Under the pieces are notes generated by a model. It was not told the DNA's origin, did no database searches, and saw only the letters and a list, made by a program, of their open reading frames with translations. From CAZBXD01 sp965216395 (GTDB lineage Bacteria > Pseudomonadota > Alphaproteobacteria > Micavibrionales > SZUA-601), in the NCBI GenBank assembly GCA_965216395.1, contig OZ244156.1, positions 992,001 to 1,056,000 on the forward strand: DNA of 64,000 bases, written 5' to 3'. This document shows positions 26,931-37,093 of this stretch, piece by piece (the stretch's first letter is position 1; every line of letters begins with the position of its first letter). The position numbers were made by a program, and so were the translations under genes.

Positions 26931-29900
26931 ATGATAAACTCACAAAATACCAGACGACAGCCCGATCAAATACAACAACACGCCTCTAACCCGCTTTCTT
27001 CAGTTTGGGTGAGCGCTAATGCAGGAACAGGGAAAACCAAAGTATTAGTTGATCGCTTGTTGCGTTTGTTGTTGCCCCGTCAAACAGAAACAGGGGAGAT
27101 CAAACCAGGTACAGATGCAACCAAAATACTTTGTTTAACCTTCACTAAAGCGGCCGCATCTGAGATGAAAAACCGTGTCAATAAAACACTTTCATCATGG
27201 GCGGTTATGGATGATGAAAAACTCTCCAAAACAATATTAAACTTAACCGGAAAAACACCCAATAACCGTATGCGTAATGCAGCGCGAAAACTATTTGCAC
27301 AAATTATTGATACACCCGGTGGCATGAAAATCATGACAATTCATTCTTTCTGTCAATCTGTGTTGAGTCGTTTCCCTCTTGAATCAGGACTGATGCCCAA
27401 TTTCAAAATTGCTGATGAAAGACAAATTGATGCGCTGATGAACCAAACAATCGAAACGCTTATTATAAAACCACAGGCGCATATCGAAACAGAAATTTCT
27501 TACTTTCTGACACAGCTGAACGAAACCCATTTCAAAAACACGCTTAAAAACTTAATGCATAAACGTAAAAGAATTGAACATCTTATTGCGACACACGGGA
27601 ATATCGATCACGTTATCAGTCATCTTTATAAAAAATATCACCTTTCTCCGGAAATAACATTTGAGGCCTTATTAGAAACACATAGGCCAGAAACGGATAG
27701 ATTAAAATTTGCGGCAGAGGTTTTACTTGGAAGCACAAAAAAAACGGATCAAGCCAGAGGCCAGATTATTATCAACTGGCTCATGAAAAAAGACCCTTCA
27801 TTTGATAATTACAAACAAGCATTCTTAACAAGCGCGGGTCAAATAAGAGCCAAAATAATCACAAAAGATTTATCAGAAAAATATCCTGATATTGTCATTA
27901 CGCTTAATCAAGAAGCTGAAAATATTTTTCAGCTTGAAACAACTAAAAATCTTTTGAATACGCTTCATACAACAGCCAGTATGTTAAAAATTGGTCATGC
28001 CATTATCAAAAATTATTCAGCCCTTAAAAAGAAAAAATCTCTATTAGATTATAATGACCAGATTGATCTAACGGCTCAACTTCTGTCGAAAAAAAATGCA
28101 CCACAATGGATTTTGTATAAACTCGATAATGGCATTGATCATATTTTGGTAGATGAAGCGCAAGACACAAGCCCAGAACAATGGCAGATCATTCAAAAAC
28201 TGACAGAAGAATTTTTTCACGGGATTGGGTCACGAGAGAGTGATGTGATACGGACAATCTTTGCCGTTGGCGACGAAAAACAATCCATTTATTCTTTTCA
28301 GGATGCAGATCCAGAGCTTTTTATCAAAATGGCACAATATTTTGCAGAACAAGTCCATCAGGCCAAACAAAATTTTCAGAAAATTTCTATGGATATTAAT
28401 TTTCGTTCATCTCCCGTTATTTTAAACAGTGTCGATGCGGTCTTTAAAAATCCTGAAATGCAACAGAATGTTTCTTTAAAAAAGCAAAATATTGAACATA
28501 TTGCCTATCACCATGATCGCCCAGGTGTGGTTGAACTTTGGCCGATTTATACATTAGAAAGCAATGAAATAGCGGATATTTTTCAATTACCGATAACACA
28601 AATTCCACACTCAAACCCCATGATTTTACTGTGTGAAAAGATTGCTGATACAATTGATAATTGGCTGAGTAGCAAACGATTTTTGCATTCCTATGGGCGT
28701 CCCGTTGAAGCGGGAGATATTATGATTTTATTGCAATCGCGCCGTCCCATGATGGACCCGTTAATTAAAGCTTTGAAAGACAAAAATATCCCAGTTGCTG
28801 GAACAGATCGAATGATTTTGACTGAACAGCTTATTGTGCAGGATATTTTGATCGCGATTAAATTTTGTTTATTACAAGCTGATGACCTTACACTGGCAAT
28901 ATTACTCAAATCGCCTTTGATTAATATGAGCGAAGATCAATTATTTGATTTAGCGCATCAACGTGGTGAAAAATCGCTATGGCAAACCTTATTAGACCGC
29001 AAAGAAAAATGGAATGATATTATTGACTATCTACGCACTCTTATTCAGGTTTCTAAAAACAGCAGTCCATTCGATTTCATATCTCATATTTTAATTCAGC
29101 CATGCCCGAATGGACAAAAAACTGGGCGTAAATCCTTTTTTTCTCGCTTAGGGTTAGAAGTTAAAGACACACTTGATGAACTTCTTAACGTGGCTCAGGG
29201 TTTTGAAAAATCTCATCTCCCTAGTTTGCAAGGTTTTTTGCAGTGGATTAATAAAAGCGATATCGCCATTAAACGTGAATTATCTGCAAATAATAATCAG
29301 GTCAGAATTATGACTGTGCATGGCTCAAAAGGGCTCCAAGCACCGATTGTTTTTATACCCGACGCCATGCGAACAAACAGTTCAGGCAATAAAAATCTTT
29401 CTTTTTATTGGCCACAATCGATTGAAAAACCTTTCTTTTGGTCAAGTGGTGAAGATATTAAAAATCCTGCTGTTGATAAAATTAAACAAGAAAATAAAAT
29501 TGCGGAATATAATGAATATTGCCGGCTTTTATACGTCGCTATGACACGTGCAGAAGATGAACTATATGTTGCGGGTTGGACCAAAAAGAAATCTAAAAAC
29601 ATTTCAGACAAACCATGGTATCATTTGATTCAAAATGCTTGGCAAGGCCAAGATCAAACTGAAATCATACCTTTTGATAAAGATATGCAAGGTTTACGAA
29701 TTGAATTTACAGGCAGTAAAAAGAATAAAGAACATAAAACACAAGCAAACACGATTCCAATTATAAATGCTGCAAACTATCCTTGGTTATACACAAAGGC
29801 GCCTGCTGAACCAAAACGTAACAAACCCTTATCTCCATCAAAGCCAGATATTAAAGAGCCTTCTGTTCAATCTCCCTCTGAACGAAAACTTATTGGGCCG

Positions 29901-30404
29901 TATTGGCGTGGCAGTTTAATTCACAAAATTTTACAAGTTTTACCAGAATCACCCCAAGAAAAATGGGCGAATATTCTTAGAAATTTTCTTAATCAGCCGC
30001 ATCTCAAATTGTCTATTGCAAAGCAAGAAGAAATCTTTGATGAAATTTTTAATGTTTTAAACGATCAAAGGTTTCAACATTTATTTTGTGATTCAGCAAG
30101 ATCAGAAGTTCCCATTGTTGGAGAAATCAAAATCGGCACAAAATATGTTGCCATTTCTGGTCAAATAGACCGTTTATTAGTTCAAGAAAACGATATTTGG
30201 ATTGTTGATTACAAGACCAATCGACCACCGCCGCAATCAATAGAGAATGTGAAAGAAAGCTATCTTTATCAAATGGCCTGTTATTATGGTCTTTTGAAAA
30301 AGCTTTACCCCAAGCACAAAGTTCATAATATTTTATTATGGACCCATATCCCATTATGGATGGAATTACCTAACCAAATATTGGATCAAATTCTTCATCC
30401 GTAA
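26931..30404 (+). CDS. addA: Double-strand break repair helicase-nuclease AddA
   Basis: AddA is the UvrD-type helicase and nuclease subunit that works with AddB. The Walker A SANAGTGKTKVL lies near residues 26-37, LVDEAQDTSPEQW (motif II) near 407-419, FAVGDEKQSIYSFQDAD (motif III) near 443-459 and VHGSKGLQAPIVF (motif V) near 800. The C-terminal RecB-family nuclease motif is WIVDYKTNRP near 1090-1100. The start chosen is ATG 26931 with AAGGA upstream, four bases after addB; earlier ATGs lie inside addB. This gives 1157 residues, typical of the family. Confidence 0.96.
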   Translation: MINSQNTRRQPDQIQQHASNPLSSVWVSANAGTGKTKVLVDRLLRLLLPRQTETGEIKPGTDATKILCLTFTKAAASEMKNRVNKTLSSWAVMDDEKLSKTILNLTGKTPNNRMRNAARKLFAQIIDTPGGMKIMTIHSFCQSVLSRFPLESGLMPNFKIADERQIDALMNQTIETLIIKPQAHIETEISYFLTQLNETHFKNTLKNLMHKRKRIEHLIATHGNIDHVISHLYKKYHLSPEITFEALLETHRPETDRLKFAAEVLLGSTKKTDQARGQIIINWLMKKDPSFDNYKQAFLTSAGQIRAKIITKDLSEKYPDIVITLNQEAENIFQLETTKNLLNTLHTTASMLKIGHAIIKNYSALKKKKSLLDYNDQIDLTAQLLSKKNAPQWILYKLDNGIDHILVDEAQDTSPEQWQIIQKLTEEFFHGIGSRESDVIRTIFAVGDEKQSIYSFQDADPELFIKMAQYFAEQVHQAKQNFQKISMDINFRSSPVILNSVDAVFKNPEMQQNVSLKKQNIEHIAYHHDRPGVVELWPIYTLESNEIADIFQLPITQIPHSNPMILLCEKIADTIDNWLSSKRFLHSYGRPVEAGDIMILLQSRRPMMDPLIKALKDKNIPVAGTDRMILTEQLIVQDILIAIKFCLLQADDLTLAILLKSPLINMSEDQLFDLAHQRGEKSLWQTLLDRKEKWNDIIDYLRTLIQVSKNSSPFDFISHILIQPCPNGQKTGRKSFFSRLGLEVKDTLDELLNVAQGFEKSHLPSLQGFLQWINKSDIAIKRELSANNNQVRIMTVHGSKGLQAPIVFIPDAMRTNSSGNKNLSFYWPQSIEKPFFWSSGEDIKNPAVDKIKQENKIAEYNEYCRLLYVAMTRAEDELYVAGWTKKKSKNISDKPWYHLIQNAWQGQDQTEIIPFDKDMQGLRIEFTGSKKNKEHKTQANTIPIINAANYPWLYTKAPAEPKRNKPLSPSKPDIKEPSVQSPSERKLIGPYWRGSLIHKILQVLPESPQEKWANILRNFLNQPHLKLSIAKQEEIFDEIFNVLNDQRFQHLFCDSARSEVPIVGEIKIGTKYVAISGQIDRLLVQENDIWIVDYKTNRPPPQSIENVKESYLYQMACYYGLLKKLYPKHKVHNILLWTHIPLWMELPNQILDQILHP

Positions 30405-30423
30405 TCGCTTTAACGATAAACCT

Positions 30424-31170
30424 TTACTTGTAATCAACTTTAACGAAAAAAAGGCCGCTGGCGGGGGCTGTCGGCCCTGCTTTCGCTCTGTCTTTTGCCT
30501 TTAAAATTTCTTTGATATCGTCCACTTGCCAAGAACCAAAACCAATTTTCAACAAAGTGCCAACAAAATTGCGCACTTGATGGTGTAAAAATGAACGCGC
30601 GGAAAGCTCAAAAATAATATCCTCATCTTGGCGATAAACGTCAAAATGATCTAAAGTTTTAATAGGTGATTTTGCTTGGCATTGACTGTCACGAAATGAT
30701 GTGAAGTCATGTTTTCCAAGCAAATATTGCGCTGCTTGATTCATTGCGTCAACACCAATATTTTGACGGCGAACATGCCAATAATATTGCTGACCTATGG
30801 CGGGTGGGGCAAAACGATTTTTGATCACATATTTGTAATAACGTGTCGTTGCATCAAAACGGGCATGAAAATCGTTTGAAACTTTTTCGGCCTTCAAAAT
30901 TTTAATGGGGACATCTGTCATATAATGATTAGGGCCATCACGCATTTCTTTTACCGAAAAATCTTTTGGTATATCAAAATGGGCAACTTGACCTAAGGCA
31001 TGGACACCAGCATCTGTACGCCCTGAACCATGAACAGTGATATTTTTACCACTCATTTTAAAAATAGCATCTTCAATTGATTGCTGAATGGATGGCAAAT
31101 CTTTCTGTCTCTGCCATCCATAAAAATTTGTACCATCATATTCGATCGTAATTTTCCAGCGCTGTGTCAC
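30424..31170 (-). CDS. truA: tRNA pseudouridine(38-40) synthase
   Basis: TruA makes pseudouridine at positions 38-40 of tRNA anticodon stems. The catalytic Asp is in GSGRTDAGVHALGQVAHFD near residues 47-65; YDGTNFYGWQRQ near 10-21 and the C-terminal FLHHQVRNFVGTLL segment are further signatures. The 248-residue length is normal. It starts with GTG at 31170, overlapping the fmt stop as GTGA, which indicates translational coupling. It is the last gene of the long minus-strand run from rpmH. Confidence 0.97.
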   Translation of the reverse strand: MTQRWKITIEYDGTNFYGWQRQKDLPSIQQSIEDAIFKMSGKNITVHGSGRTDAGVHALGQVAHFDIPKDFSVKEMRDGPNHYMTDVPIKILKAEKVSNDFHARFDATTRYYKYVIKNRFAPPAIGQQYYWHVRRQNIGVDAMNQAAQYLLGKHDFTSFRDSQCQAKSPIKTLDHFDVYRQDEDIIFELSARSFLHHQVRNFVGTLLKIGFGSWQVDDIKEILKAKDRAKAGPTAPASGLFFVKVDYK

Positions 31171-32090
31171 GATAAAATTGTCCCTTTTGGAATATCAAAA
31201 CCACGCAAAAATTCTTCTGTGTCCATGGGGGATTTTCCCGAACGTTGTATGCGATTAACCCGCAAAGCGCCCTCAGCACAGGCAATCGTTAATTGGTCAT
31301 CTAAAACTTGCCCTATCTCACCAGTGGCATCAACAGTTTCAGCTTTTATAACTTTAAAACGCTGTCCTTGATAATCAAACCAAGTTCCTGGCCATGGCGT
31401 AAAAGCTCTCATTTTTCTTTCAAGATAATCGGCAGGTTGGGACCAATCCAAAACACCTTCACCCTTTTGTAATTTATGCGCATATGTTACCCCTTCTTCT
31501 GGTTGCGGAACACTTTGAGGGAACACGCCATCATGCTTGAGTTTCTTTAACGTTTGGACGATAAGTTCTCCGCCTTTTTGCGCCATCTGATCATGTATGG
31601 TTTGCCCTGTGTCCTTTTCTGTAATGGGAAAACCGCCTTTTAAAATCATATCTCCCGTATCTAAACCTTCATCCATATGCATGATAGTCACACCTGTTTC
31701 TTTATCACCAGATTCGATTGCCCTATGAATGGGGGCCGCACCCCGCCAGCGCGGCAATAATGAACCATGAATATTAATGCACCCCTGTTTGGGCGCCATA
31801 AGAATAGATTTAGGTAATATCAAACCATAAGCCGCCACAACGGCAACATCTAAATTTAGATGACGAAAATAATCAACAGCTTCTAGATCTTTTTTAAAAG
31901 ATCTGGGTGTTTGAACTTCGATATCTAAACTCTCTGCATAACAATGCACAGGTGATTTTTGAACCTTATGACCACGCCCCCTCTGGCGCGGTTCTTTGGT
32001 GTAAACACAAATTGGTTTTAAGTCGTTTTCGACCATTTCTTTTAACGCCACCAAGGCAAAGTCTGGGGTGCCCATAAATGCGATACGCAT
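31167..32090 (-). CDS. fmt: Methionyl-tRNA formyltransferase
   Basis: Fmt formylates initiator Met-tRNA from 10-formyltetrahydrofolate. The catalytic signature CINIHGSLLPRWRGAAP near 104-120 and the Asp loop MHMDEGLDTG near 139-148 are intact. The C-terminal OB-fold binds tRNA. The length of 307 is usual. It lies 11 bp after def, the standard def-fmt pair that adds and later removes the formyl group. Coupled to truA by overlap. Confidence 0.97.
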   Translation of the reverse strand: MRIAFMGTPDFALVALKEMVENDLKPICVYTKEPRQRGRGHKVQKSPVHCYAESLDIEVQTPRSFKKDLEAVDYFRHLNLDVAVVAAYGLILPKSILMAPKQGCINIHGSLLPRWRGAAPIHRAIESGDKETGVTIMHMDEGLDTGDMILKGGFPITEKDTGQTIHDQMAQKGGELIVQTLKKLKHDGVFPQSVPQPEEGVTYAHKLQKGEGVLDWSQPADYLERKMRAFTPWPGTWFDYQGQRFKVIKAETVDATGEIGQVLDDQLTIACAEGALRVNRIQRSGKSPMDTEEFLRGFDIPKGTILS

Positions 32091-32101
32091 TAAATTATTC
32101 C

Positions 32102-32626
32102 TTATTCAGATAATTGTTTCTTTTGTAATTTGTTATACTTCTTAATCAACATCGAACGTTTAAGCGGTGAAAGATAATCAATAAATAATTTACCATTTAA
32201 ATGATCAATTTCGTGTTGCAAGCAAGCCGCCAACAAGCCATCACCTTCGATTATCTGTTCTTGGCCGTTTTCATCAAAATATTGCACCTTAACCCAGGCA
32301 GGACGATTGACATCGGCAAAAACGCTAGGAATGGACAAACATCCCTCTTGCTGTGTCACCGTTTCATCACTGGCATCAATGATTTCAGGATTGATAATCT
32401 TGATCGGTTCACCGCCTGTTTTATCTTCACGTGTTTTTAAATCCATCACAAAAATACGTTTCATCACACCAATTTGTGGCCCCGCCAGACCAATGCCCGG
32501 CGCGTTATACATCGTCGCCAGCATATCATCTAATAATTTATGCAAATCATCATCAAAATCAATAACAGGTTTAGCGATCTGTCTTAGCTTTGAATCAGGA
32601 ATAAGCAAAATCGGATGTAACGTCAT
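32102..32626 (-). CDS. def: Peptide deformylase
   Basis: Def removes the N-formyl group from nascent proteins. All three metal-site motifs are present: GIGLAGPQIG near 45-54, EGCLSIP near 92-98 and QHEIDHLNG near 136-144, with Cys and two His as ligands. The 174 residues are typical of the bacterial type 1 enzyme. It stops 11 bp before fmt and starts directly after rmuC. Confidence 0.98.
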   Translation of the reverse strand: MTLHPILLIPDSKLRQIAKPVIDFDDDLHKLLDDMLATMYNAPGIGLAGPQIGVMKRIFVMDLKTREDKTGGEPIKIINPEIIDASDETVTQQEGCLSIPSVFADVNRPAWVKVQYFDENGQEQIIEGDGLLAACLQHEIDHLNGKLFIDYLSPLKRSMLIKKYNKLQKKQLSE

Positions 32627-33838
32627 TTATAGCCTATCTTTCTTTTTTTCATCATTTTGTAATAATTCTTCATTGGTAATCCCGCGGGGCTTGCGATCAA
32701 TGGGTAAAACTTTTTTTTCATCGGCTAAATGATCGACCACATGGGCGTCTTTTAATTTTCGTGCACCAGCCAGCAATGTGCGTTCCATTGAACCGACCGC
32801 ACTATCATAGGCATTAATTGCTGTTTTTAGACCATTGCCAATCTTTTCAAAATGGCCCGCGAATGTTTGGATACGTTTATATAGATCAGCGCCTAAATCA
32901 GAGACTTCGCGTGCATTTTCTGCCATTTGGACTTGGCGCCAACCAAAAGAAACAACCCGTAACAACCCGATCAAGGTTAAGGGTGAAGCCATCAAAACAT
33001 TTTTCTCAAAAGCTTCATGGACAATATTTGGATCTGATTCTTGAGCCAGACGTAGCGCACTTTCACTTGGGAAAAACATGACAACAAATTCTGGTGTTTG
33101 AAATTTTTCCCAATAATTTTTAGCAGATAACGCACGCACATGCGCGCGGACATGATCAACATGCCGTCCAATGTGAACTTTTTGTTCGGCCGTATTTAAA
33201 CCGTCCTGTAACGCGTCGAAATAGGCCTGCATTGGTGCTTTTGAATCAATAACGATACATCCACCACCAGGCATATCAATCACAATATCGGGGCGAATAT
33301 TGTCAACCGTGACCTGGGTACGGTAATTGATCCCTTCCAACATACCTGTTGAATCAAGAATACGTTTTAATTGCACCTCCCCCCAATTCCCACGTAATGA
33401 TGGTGTTTTTAAAACATCCACTAAGGATTTTGTTTCTGTCCCAATGCGTTTCATGATGGTTTTAATCTCTCCATGAATACCAGCATGTTTTTCATCAAAA
33501 TCCGTAATTTTACGGTTAAATTCATTCAAACGTGTATCAATAGGTTTCAGCATGGCTTCAATGGCTTGTTGTCGTTTTTCCAGATCACCATCGGCTTGTG
33601 CGGCTGTTGTATTCAGTTTTTGGGTAGCCAGTGTTAAAAATTGCTCATTATTGGCTTGTAAAGCCTCTGAAGAAAGCGCGCGAAATGTCTCTTCTAAATG
33701 TTCATTGACTTGATCTTGTAACTCAATTCTGGCCTTTAGCGCAGCTATTTTAGATTGCATCAATGCCCATACAATTAGACCGCCTAAAACAAAACCAAAA
33801 ATTGAGAAAATGAATTCAGATATTATAAATTGTTCCAT
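32627..33838 (-). CDS. rmuC: DNA recombination protein RmuC
   Basis: A 403-residue RmuC family protein. An N-terminal membrane segment (about 9-27) is followed by a coiled-coil region (about 30-130) and the nuclease-like RmuC domain, with LRGNWGEVQLKRIL near 147-160, RPDIVIDMPGG near 181-191 and VIDSKAPM near 195-202. The family is thought to limit inversions at short repeats; the exact activity is not established. It directly precedes def with no gap. Confidence 0.94.
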   Translation of the reverse strand: MEQFIISEFIFSIFGFVLGGLIVWALMQSKIAALKARIELQDQVNEHLEETFRALSSEALQANNEQFLTLATQKLNTTAAQADGDLEKRQQAIEAMLKPIDTRLNEFNRKITDFDEKHAGIHGEIKTIMKRIGTETKSLVDVLKTPSLRGNWGEVQLKRILDSTGMLEGINYRTQVTVDNIRPDIVIDMPGGGCIVIDSKAPMQAYFDALQDGLNTAEQKVHIGRHVDHVRAHVRALSAKNYWEKFQTPEFVVMFFPSESALRLAQESDPNIVHEAFEKNVLMASPLTLIGLLRVVSFGWRQVQMAENAREVSDLGADLYKRIQTFAGHFEKIGNGLKTAINAYDSAVGSMERTLLAGARKLKDAHVVDHLADEKKVLPIDRKPRGITNEELLQNDEKKKDRL

Positions 33839-33861
33839 GAAATAACGATACGCTATTTTTT

Positions 33862-34491
33862 TTATGAAGCCAAGAGGGCAAGCCCCGCTCGTAATTCTGC
33901 GATACCGTTACCATTCACCGAACTGGTCCAATGTGGTTCAGGAAATGCCGCAGGATGTTTTTTAACCTTTTCAACCGTTTGTTTTGTTATATGCTCTTGT
34001 TCTGTTTTTTTGACTTTATCTTGCTTTGTCAAAATAATTTGATATTGCACAGCTGTTTCATCCAGCATGGTCATCATTTCTATATCTTTGTCTTTTAACC
34101 CATGGCGGCCATCAATGAGCAAACAGACACGGCGTAAACTGATACGACCACGTAAGAAATCACGACTCATACCGACCCATTGATTGACTTTGGAACGGGA
34201 AACTTTCGCATAGCCGTAGCCAGGCATATCCACAATCATCAATTGATGTCCTAAATCAAAAAAATTGAGCTGTTGTGTTCGCCCTGGCGTGTGAGAAACA
34301 CGCGCGAGCGTTTTTTGTCCGGTTAAAGCATTCACAAGTGACGATTTTCCCACATTGGATCGACCGATAAAGGCCACTTCAGGTAGAGAGGGCGGAATCA
34401 GCCGATCAAGCGTGTCCACACCCGCGACAAATTGACACTCCGCGGCAAATAATTTACGTCCTTTTTCTAATTCAGCATCACTAAACTGCAT
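33862..34491 (-). CDS. yihA: Ribosome biogenesis GTPase YihA/YsxC (EngB)
   Basis: EngB is an essential GTPase involved in late 50S subunit assembly and linked to cell division. The 209 residues show GRSNVGKSSLVNAL near 42-55, the G2/G3 elements with DMPGYGYA near 88-95 and the TKQDK base-recognition motif near 153. It starts with an ATG that overlaps the yidC TAA by one base (TAATG), which is the usual yidC-yihA order in alphaproteobacteria. Confidence 0.96.
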   Translation of the reverse strand: MQFSDAELEKGRKLFAAECQFVAGVDTLDRLIPPSLPEVAFIGRSNVGKSSLVNALTGQKTLARVSHTPGRTQQLNFFDLGHQLMIVDMPGYGYAKVSRSKVNQWVGMSRDFLRGRISLRRVCLLIDGRHGLKDKDIEMMTMLDETAVQYQIILTKQDKVKKTEQEHITKQTVEKVKKHPAAFPEPHWTSSVNGNGIAELRAGLALLAS

Positions 34492-36287
34492 TACTCAATT
34501 TCTTCTGCTTTACGGCGACGGAAAAAGGATGGGTTCATACCCATACGTTTTTGAATAACATATTGTTGCAAACCACCTAAAATATTCGACCAAACAAAAT
34601 AGATCACTAAGCCAGCCGGGAATTGTGCAAAGAAATAACTGAAGAAAATTGGCATTAAGAACATCACCTGTTTTTGTACCGGATCGTTGGGAACGGGATT
34701 CATTCTTTGAGTCAGTTTCAACGTTATCCCATACATAACTGGCCATGCACCAATGGTTAAAAAGGATGGTAAGTCAATCGGAATAAGACCAAAACCATTG
34801 AATAAATTTGTTGGGTCAGGTGACGATAAATCATTAATCCATCCATAAAATGGGGCATGCCTCATCTCAATCGCAACATATAAAACTTTATAGAGTGCAA
34901 AAAAGATTGGAATTTGTAAAAACATTGGTAAACACCCGCCCATCGGTGTCACCTTTTCACGTTTATACAATTCCATGATTTCTTTTTGCATCCGTTCACG
35001 ATCTTGACCATATTTTTCTTTGATTGTTTTCATTTTTGGGCCAAGTTTTTTCATCATACTCATTGACTTAAAAGCCTTATTGGCCAAAGGATAAGTCAAT
35101 GCACGTAAAATAACCGTCAGAGTCATAATGGCTAAGCCAAAACTAGCATATAATCCCCATTGTTGGTATAAACCACCAATGAAGGATAAAAATAAATAAA
35201 ACGGTTTGGTAAAGAAATAAAACCAACCAAAATCAATTGCTAAATCAAGATGCTTAATTTCTAAGTCATTCGCATATTCATTAAGGATATCAAGACGTTT
35301 TGCACCAGCAAAAAAGCGATTGACATGCTGACTATTCTGGTTTGGTGCAATCGTCACACTTTGGCCACGACTATCTGTTTGAAAAATATGGTTCATATCA
35401 TCAATTTTTTGATGTGCAAAGCGGATATTAGATGTTTCAGTGGGCAACATACTGACCAACCAATATTTATCTGTTATCCCTGCCCAACCTACGGATTGAT
35501 TATAATCAATCACACCATCTTTCATGACATCATCAAAATCAATTTCATGCAAATCATCATTGAGATAAGCAATGGGTCCCGTATGCAAAATCGCAGTTCT
35601 ACGGTTCTCAAAGGCTTTTTCTTCTTGTTCAGTTAAAGGACGATTGGTACGCGAAATAAGCGAATAAGGATAAAGTGTAACAACATCATTACTGCGATTA
35701 ATGACACTTTCCTCCATCGTGATTAAGTATTTATCATCAATGCGGATCATTCTTTTAAAGGTCAAACCTTTTCCATTATCCCATGTCAAAACAATCGGCT
35801 GATCCGTATTGAGTGAACGATTTTCACCAATTGACCAGACCGTCTCTGAATTGGGTATAGATAGGCGTATATCATCAGAAATCCAACCTGATTCAAGGAA
35901 ATATGGCTTTGGCGTTCCCGCAGGTGAAAGAAGACGAACCCATTCATTACTATCGAGTGTTTTATTATAGCCCTTAAGGCGCAAATCATCGATACGCCCC
36001 CCTTTGAGCGATAATGAACCAATCACAGATTCTGTTTCAATGGGAATGCGTGGCTGTTGTGCCAAAGCAACATCGACAGAAACAATTTTATTTTGATCAA
36101 CAACCAAAGGTGTGCTGGATGGGTTATTCACTTGTGTTTGACTGGCTATAGCCTGTTGTTGACGGATTTGATCCATACGTGGCTTTGTTACAAACACATA
36201 AAACAAACCTAAAACAACCATAGATAAAATAAAGGCTGTTAGTAAACGATGTTGATCTTCTGGATTGGAATTTTGACGATTATTCAT
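34491..36287 (-). CDS. yidC: Membrane protein insertase YidC
   Basis: YidC inserts and folds inner membrane proteins, alone or with SecYEG. The 598-residue protein has the Gram-negative form: an N-terminal membrane segment (about 13-31), a large periplasmic beta domain (about 50-350) and the conserved five-segment core from about 365, including the cytoplasmic stretch MKKLGPKMKTIKEKYG and the segment PMGGCLPMFLQIPIFFALYK given in parts near 460-480. A short basic tail RRRKAEE ends the protein. Overlaps yidD by 8 bp. Confidence 0.98.
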   Translation of the reverse strand: MNNRQNSNPEDQHRLLTAFILSMVVLGLFYVFVTKPRMDQIRQQQAIASQTQVNNPSSTPLVVDQNKIVSVDVALAQQPRIPIETESVIGSLSLKGGRIDDLRLKGYNKTLDSNEWVRLLSPAGTPKPYFLESGWISDDIRLSIPNSETVWSIGENRSLNTDQPIVLTWDNGKGLTFKRMIRIDDKYLITMEESVINRSNDVVTLYPYSLISRTNRPLTEQEEKAFENRRTAILHTGPIAYLNDDLHEIDFDDVMKDGVIDYNQSVGWAGITDKYWLVSMLPTETSNIRFAHQKIDDMNHIFQTDSRGQSVTIAPNQNSQHVNRFFAGAKRLDILNEYANDLEIKHLDLAIDFGWFYFFTKPFYLFLSFIGGLYQQWGLYASFGLAIMTLTVILRALTYPLANKAFKSMSMMKKLGPKMKTIKEKYGQDRERMQKEIMELYKREKVTPMGGCLPMFLQIPIFFALYKVLYVAIEMRHAPFYGWINDLSSPDPTNLFNGFGLIPIDLPSFLTIGAWPVMYGITLKLTQRMNPVPNDPVQKQVMFLMPIFFSYFFAQFPAGLVIYFVWSNILGGLQQYVIQKRMGMNPSFFRRRKAEEIE

Positions 36288-36591
36288 GAATATTCTTTTG
36301 AAATTGTTGTGAGTTATTTTTTACCGATCTAGAGGTTTTAGCAGAATTGTCATCGCACGCATAGGGTTTGAATGAAAATTTTCTGGGTACAGGGTCACAT
36401 CCACACCGCCCATAAGGGTTACAGGATATAATTCGCCAAAAACCAAGATAAACACCTTTTAAAAAACCATGTTTTATGATTGCTTGACGCGTATATTGCG
36501 AACATGTGGGCGTAAAACGACATGCGTTTCCAACATAGGGGGAGAGAACAAGGCGATAAAGATCAATAAGTTTAAGAGATATTTTTTTCAT
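36280..36591 (-). CDS. yidD: Membrane protein insertion efficiency factor YidD
   Basis: A 103-residue protein with the family signature CRFTPTCSQYTRQAI near 22-36 and GFWRIISCNPYGRCGCDPVP in the centre, containing the conserved cysteines. YidD is a small membrane-associated helper of YidC. The C-terminal 30 residues beyond the core are polar and poorly conserved. It overlaps rnpA by 20 bp and yidC by 8 bp. Confidence 0.96.
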   Translation of the reverse strand: MKKISLKLIDLYRLVLSPYVGNACRFTPTCSQYTRQAIIKHGFLKGVYLGFWRIISCNPYGRCGCDPVPRKFSFKPYACDDNSAKTSRSVKNNSQQFQKNIHE

Positions 36592-36949
36592 TTTTAGTAA
36601 ATTCTAACCGCTTTAACGCCCAGCGACAATTTTTCATTAAATCCGTATATTCCATCGTTAAAGAATCATTGCGGGCAATAAAAACTATATCTGTATTTTG
36701 CAAACAATACTCAGGTAAAATCTTACTAGCCATTTCTTTTAATCGACGTTTTGCACGGTTACGCACGACCGCGCGTTTATCCAATTTTTTTGTCACTGTA
36801 AAACCGACGCGGCATATTGAATCGGCAGTGTTATCTGCCCGTTCAAAAACTTGTATGACAAAAGCCGGCGTAATCCACCGCCGGCCATTTTTTGCAATCT
36901 TTAAAAATTCTGGTCTTTTTTTTAGGCGCTCTATTTTCAAGTGCAACAC
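36572..36949 (-). CDS. rnpA: Ribonuclease P protein component
   Basis: RnpA is the basic protein subunit of RNase P, which matures tRNA 5' ends. The 125-residue protein carries the RNR motif RAVVRNRAKRRLKEMA near 53-68 and the FTVTKKL strand just before it. It lies 9 bp after rpmH, the almost universal rpmH-rnpA-yidD-yidC order. ATG at 36949 (MLHLKIERL). Confidence 0.96.
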   Translation of the reverse strand: MLHLKIERLKKRPEFLKIAKNGRRWITPAFVIQVFERADNTADSICRVGFTVTKKLDKRAVVRNRAKRRLKEMASKILPEYCLQNTDIVFIARNDSLTMEYTDLMKNCRWALKRLEFTKNEKNIS

Positions 36950-36958
36950 CTACTCATC

Positions 36959-37093
36959 TTATACAGAAAGGCGCTTACGTCCCTTTGCACGACGACGTTT
37001 AAGAACCAAACGTCCCGCAGCCGTAGCCATACGTTTGCGAAAACCATGAACACGGTTGCGACGAATTTTACTTGGTTGAAATGTACGTTTCAT
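36959..37093 (-). CDS. rpmH: 50S ribosomal protein L34
   Basis: A 44-codon gene read on the minus strand from ATG 37093 to TAA 36959-36961. The product begins MKRTFQPSKIRRNRVHGFRK and is extremely rich in Arg and Lys, the clear L34 pattern including VHGFRKRM and the terminal RAKGRKRLSV. AAAGGA lies about 7 bases before the ATG. First gene of the rpmH-rnpA-yidD-yidC-yihA block. Confidence 0.98.
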   Translation of the reverse strand: MKRTFQPSKIRRNRVHGFRKRMATAAGRLVLKRRRAKGRKRLSV

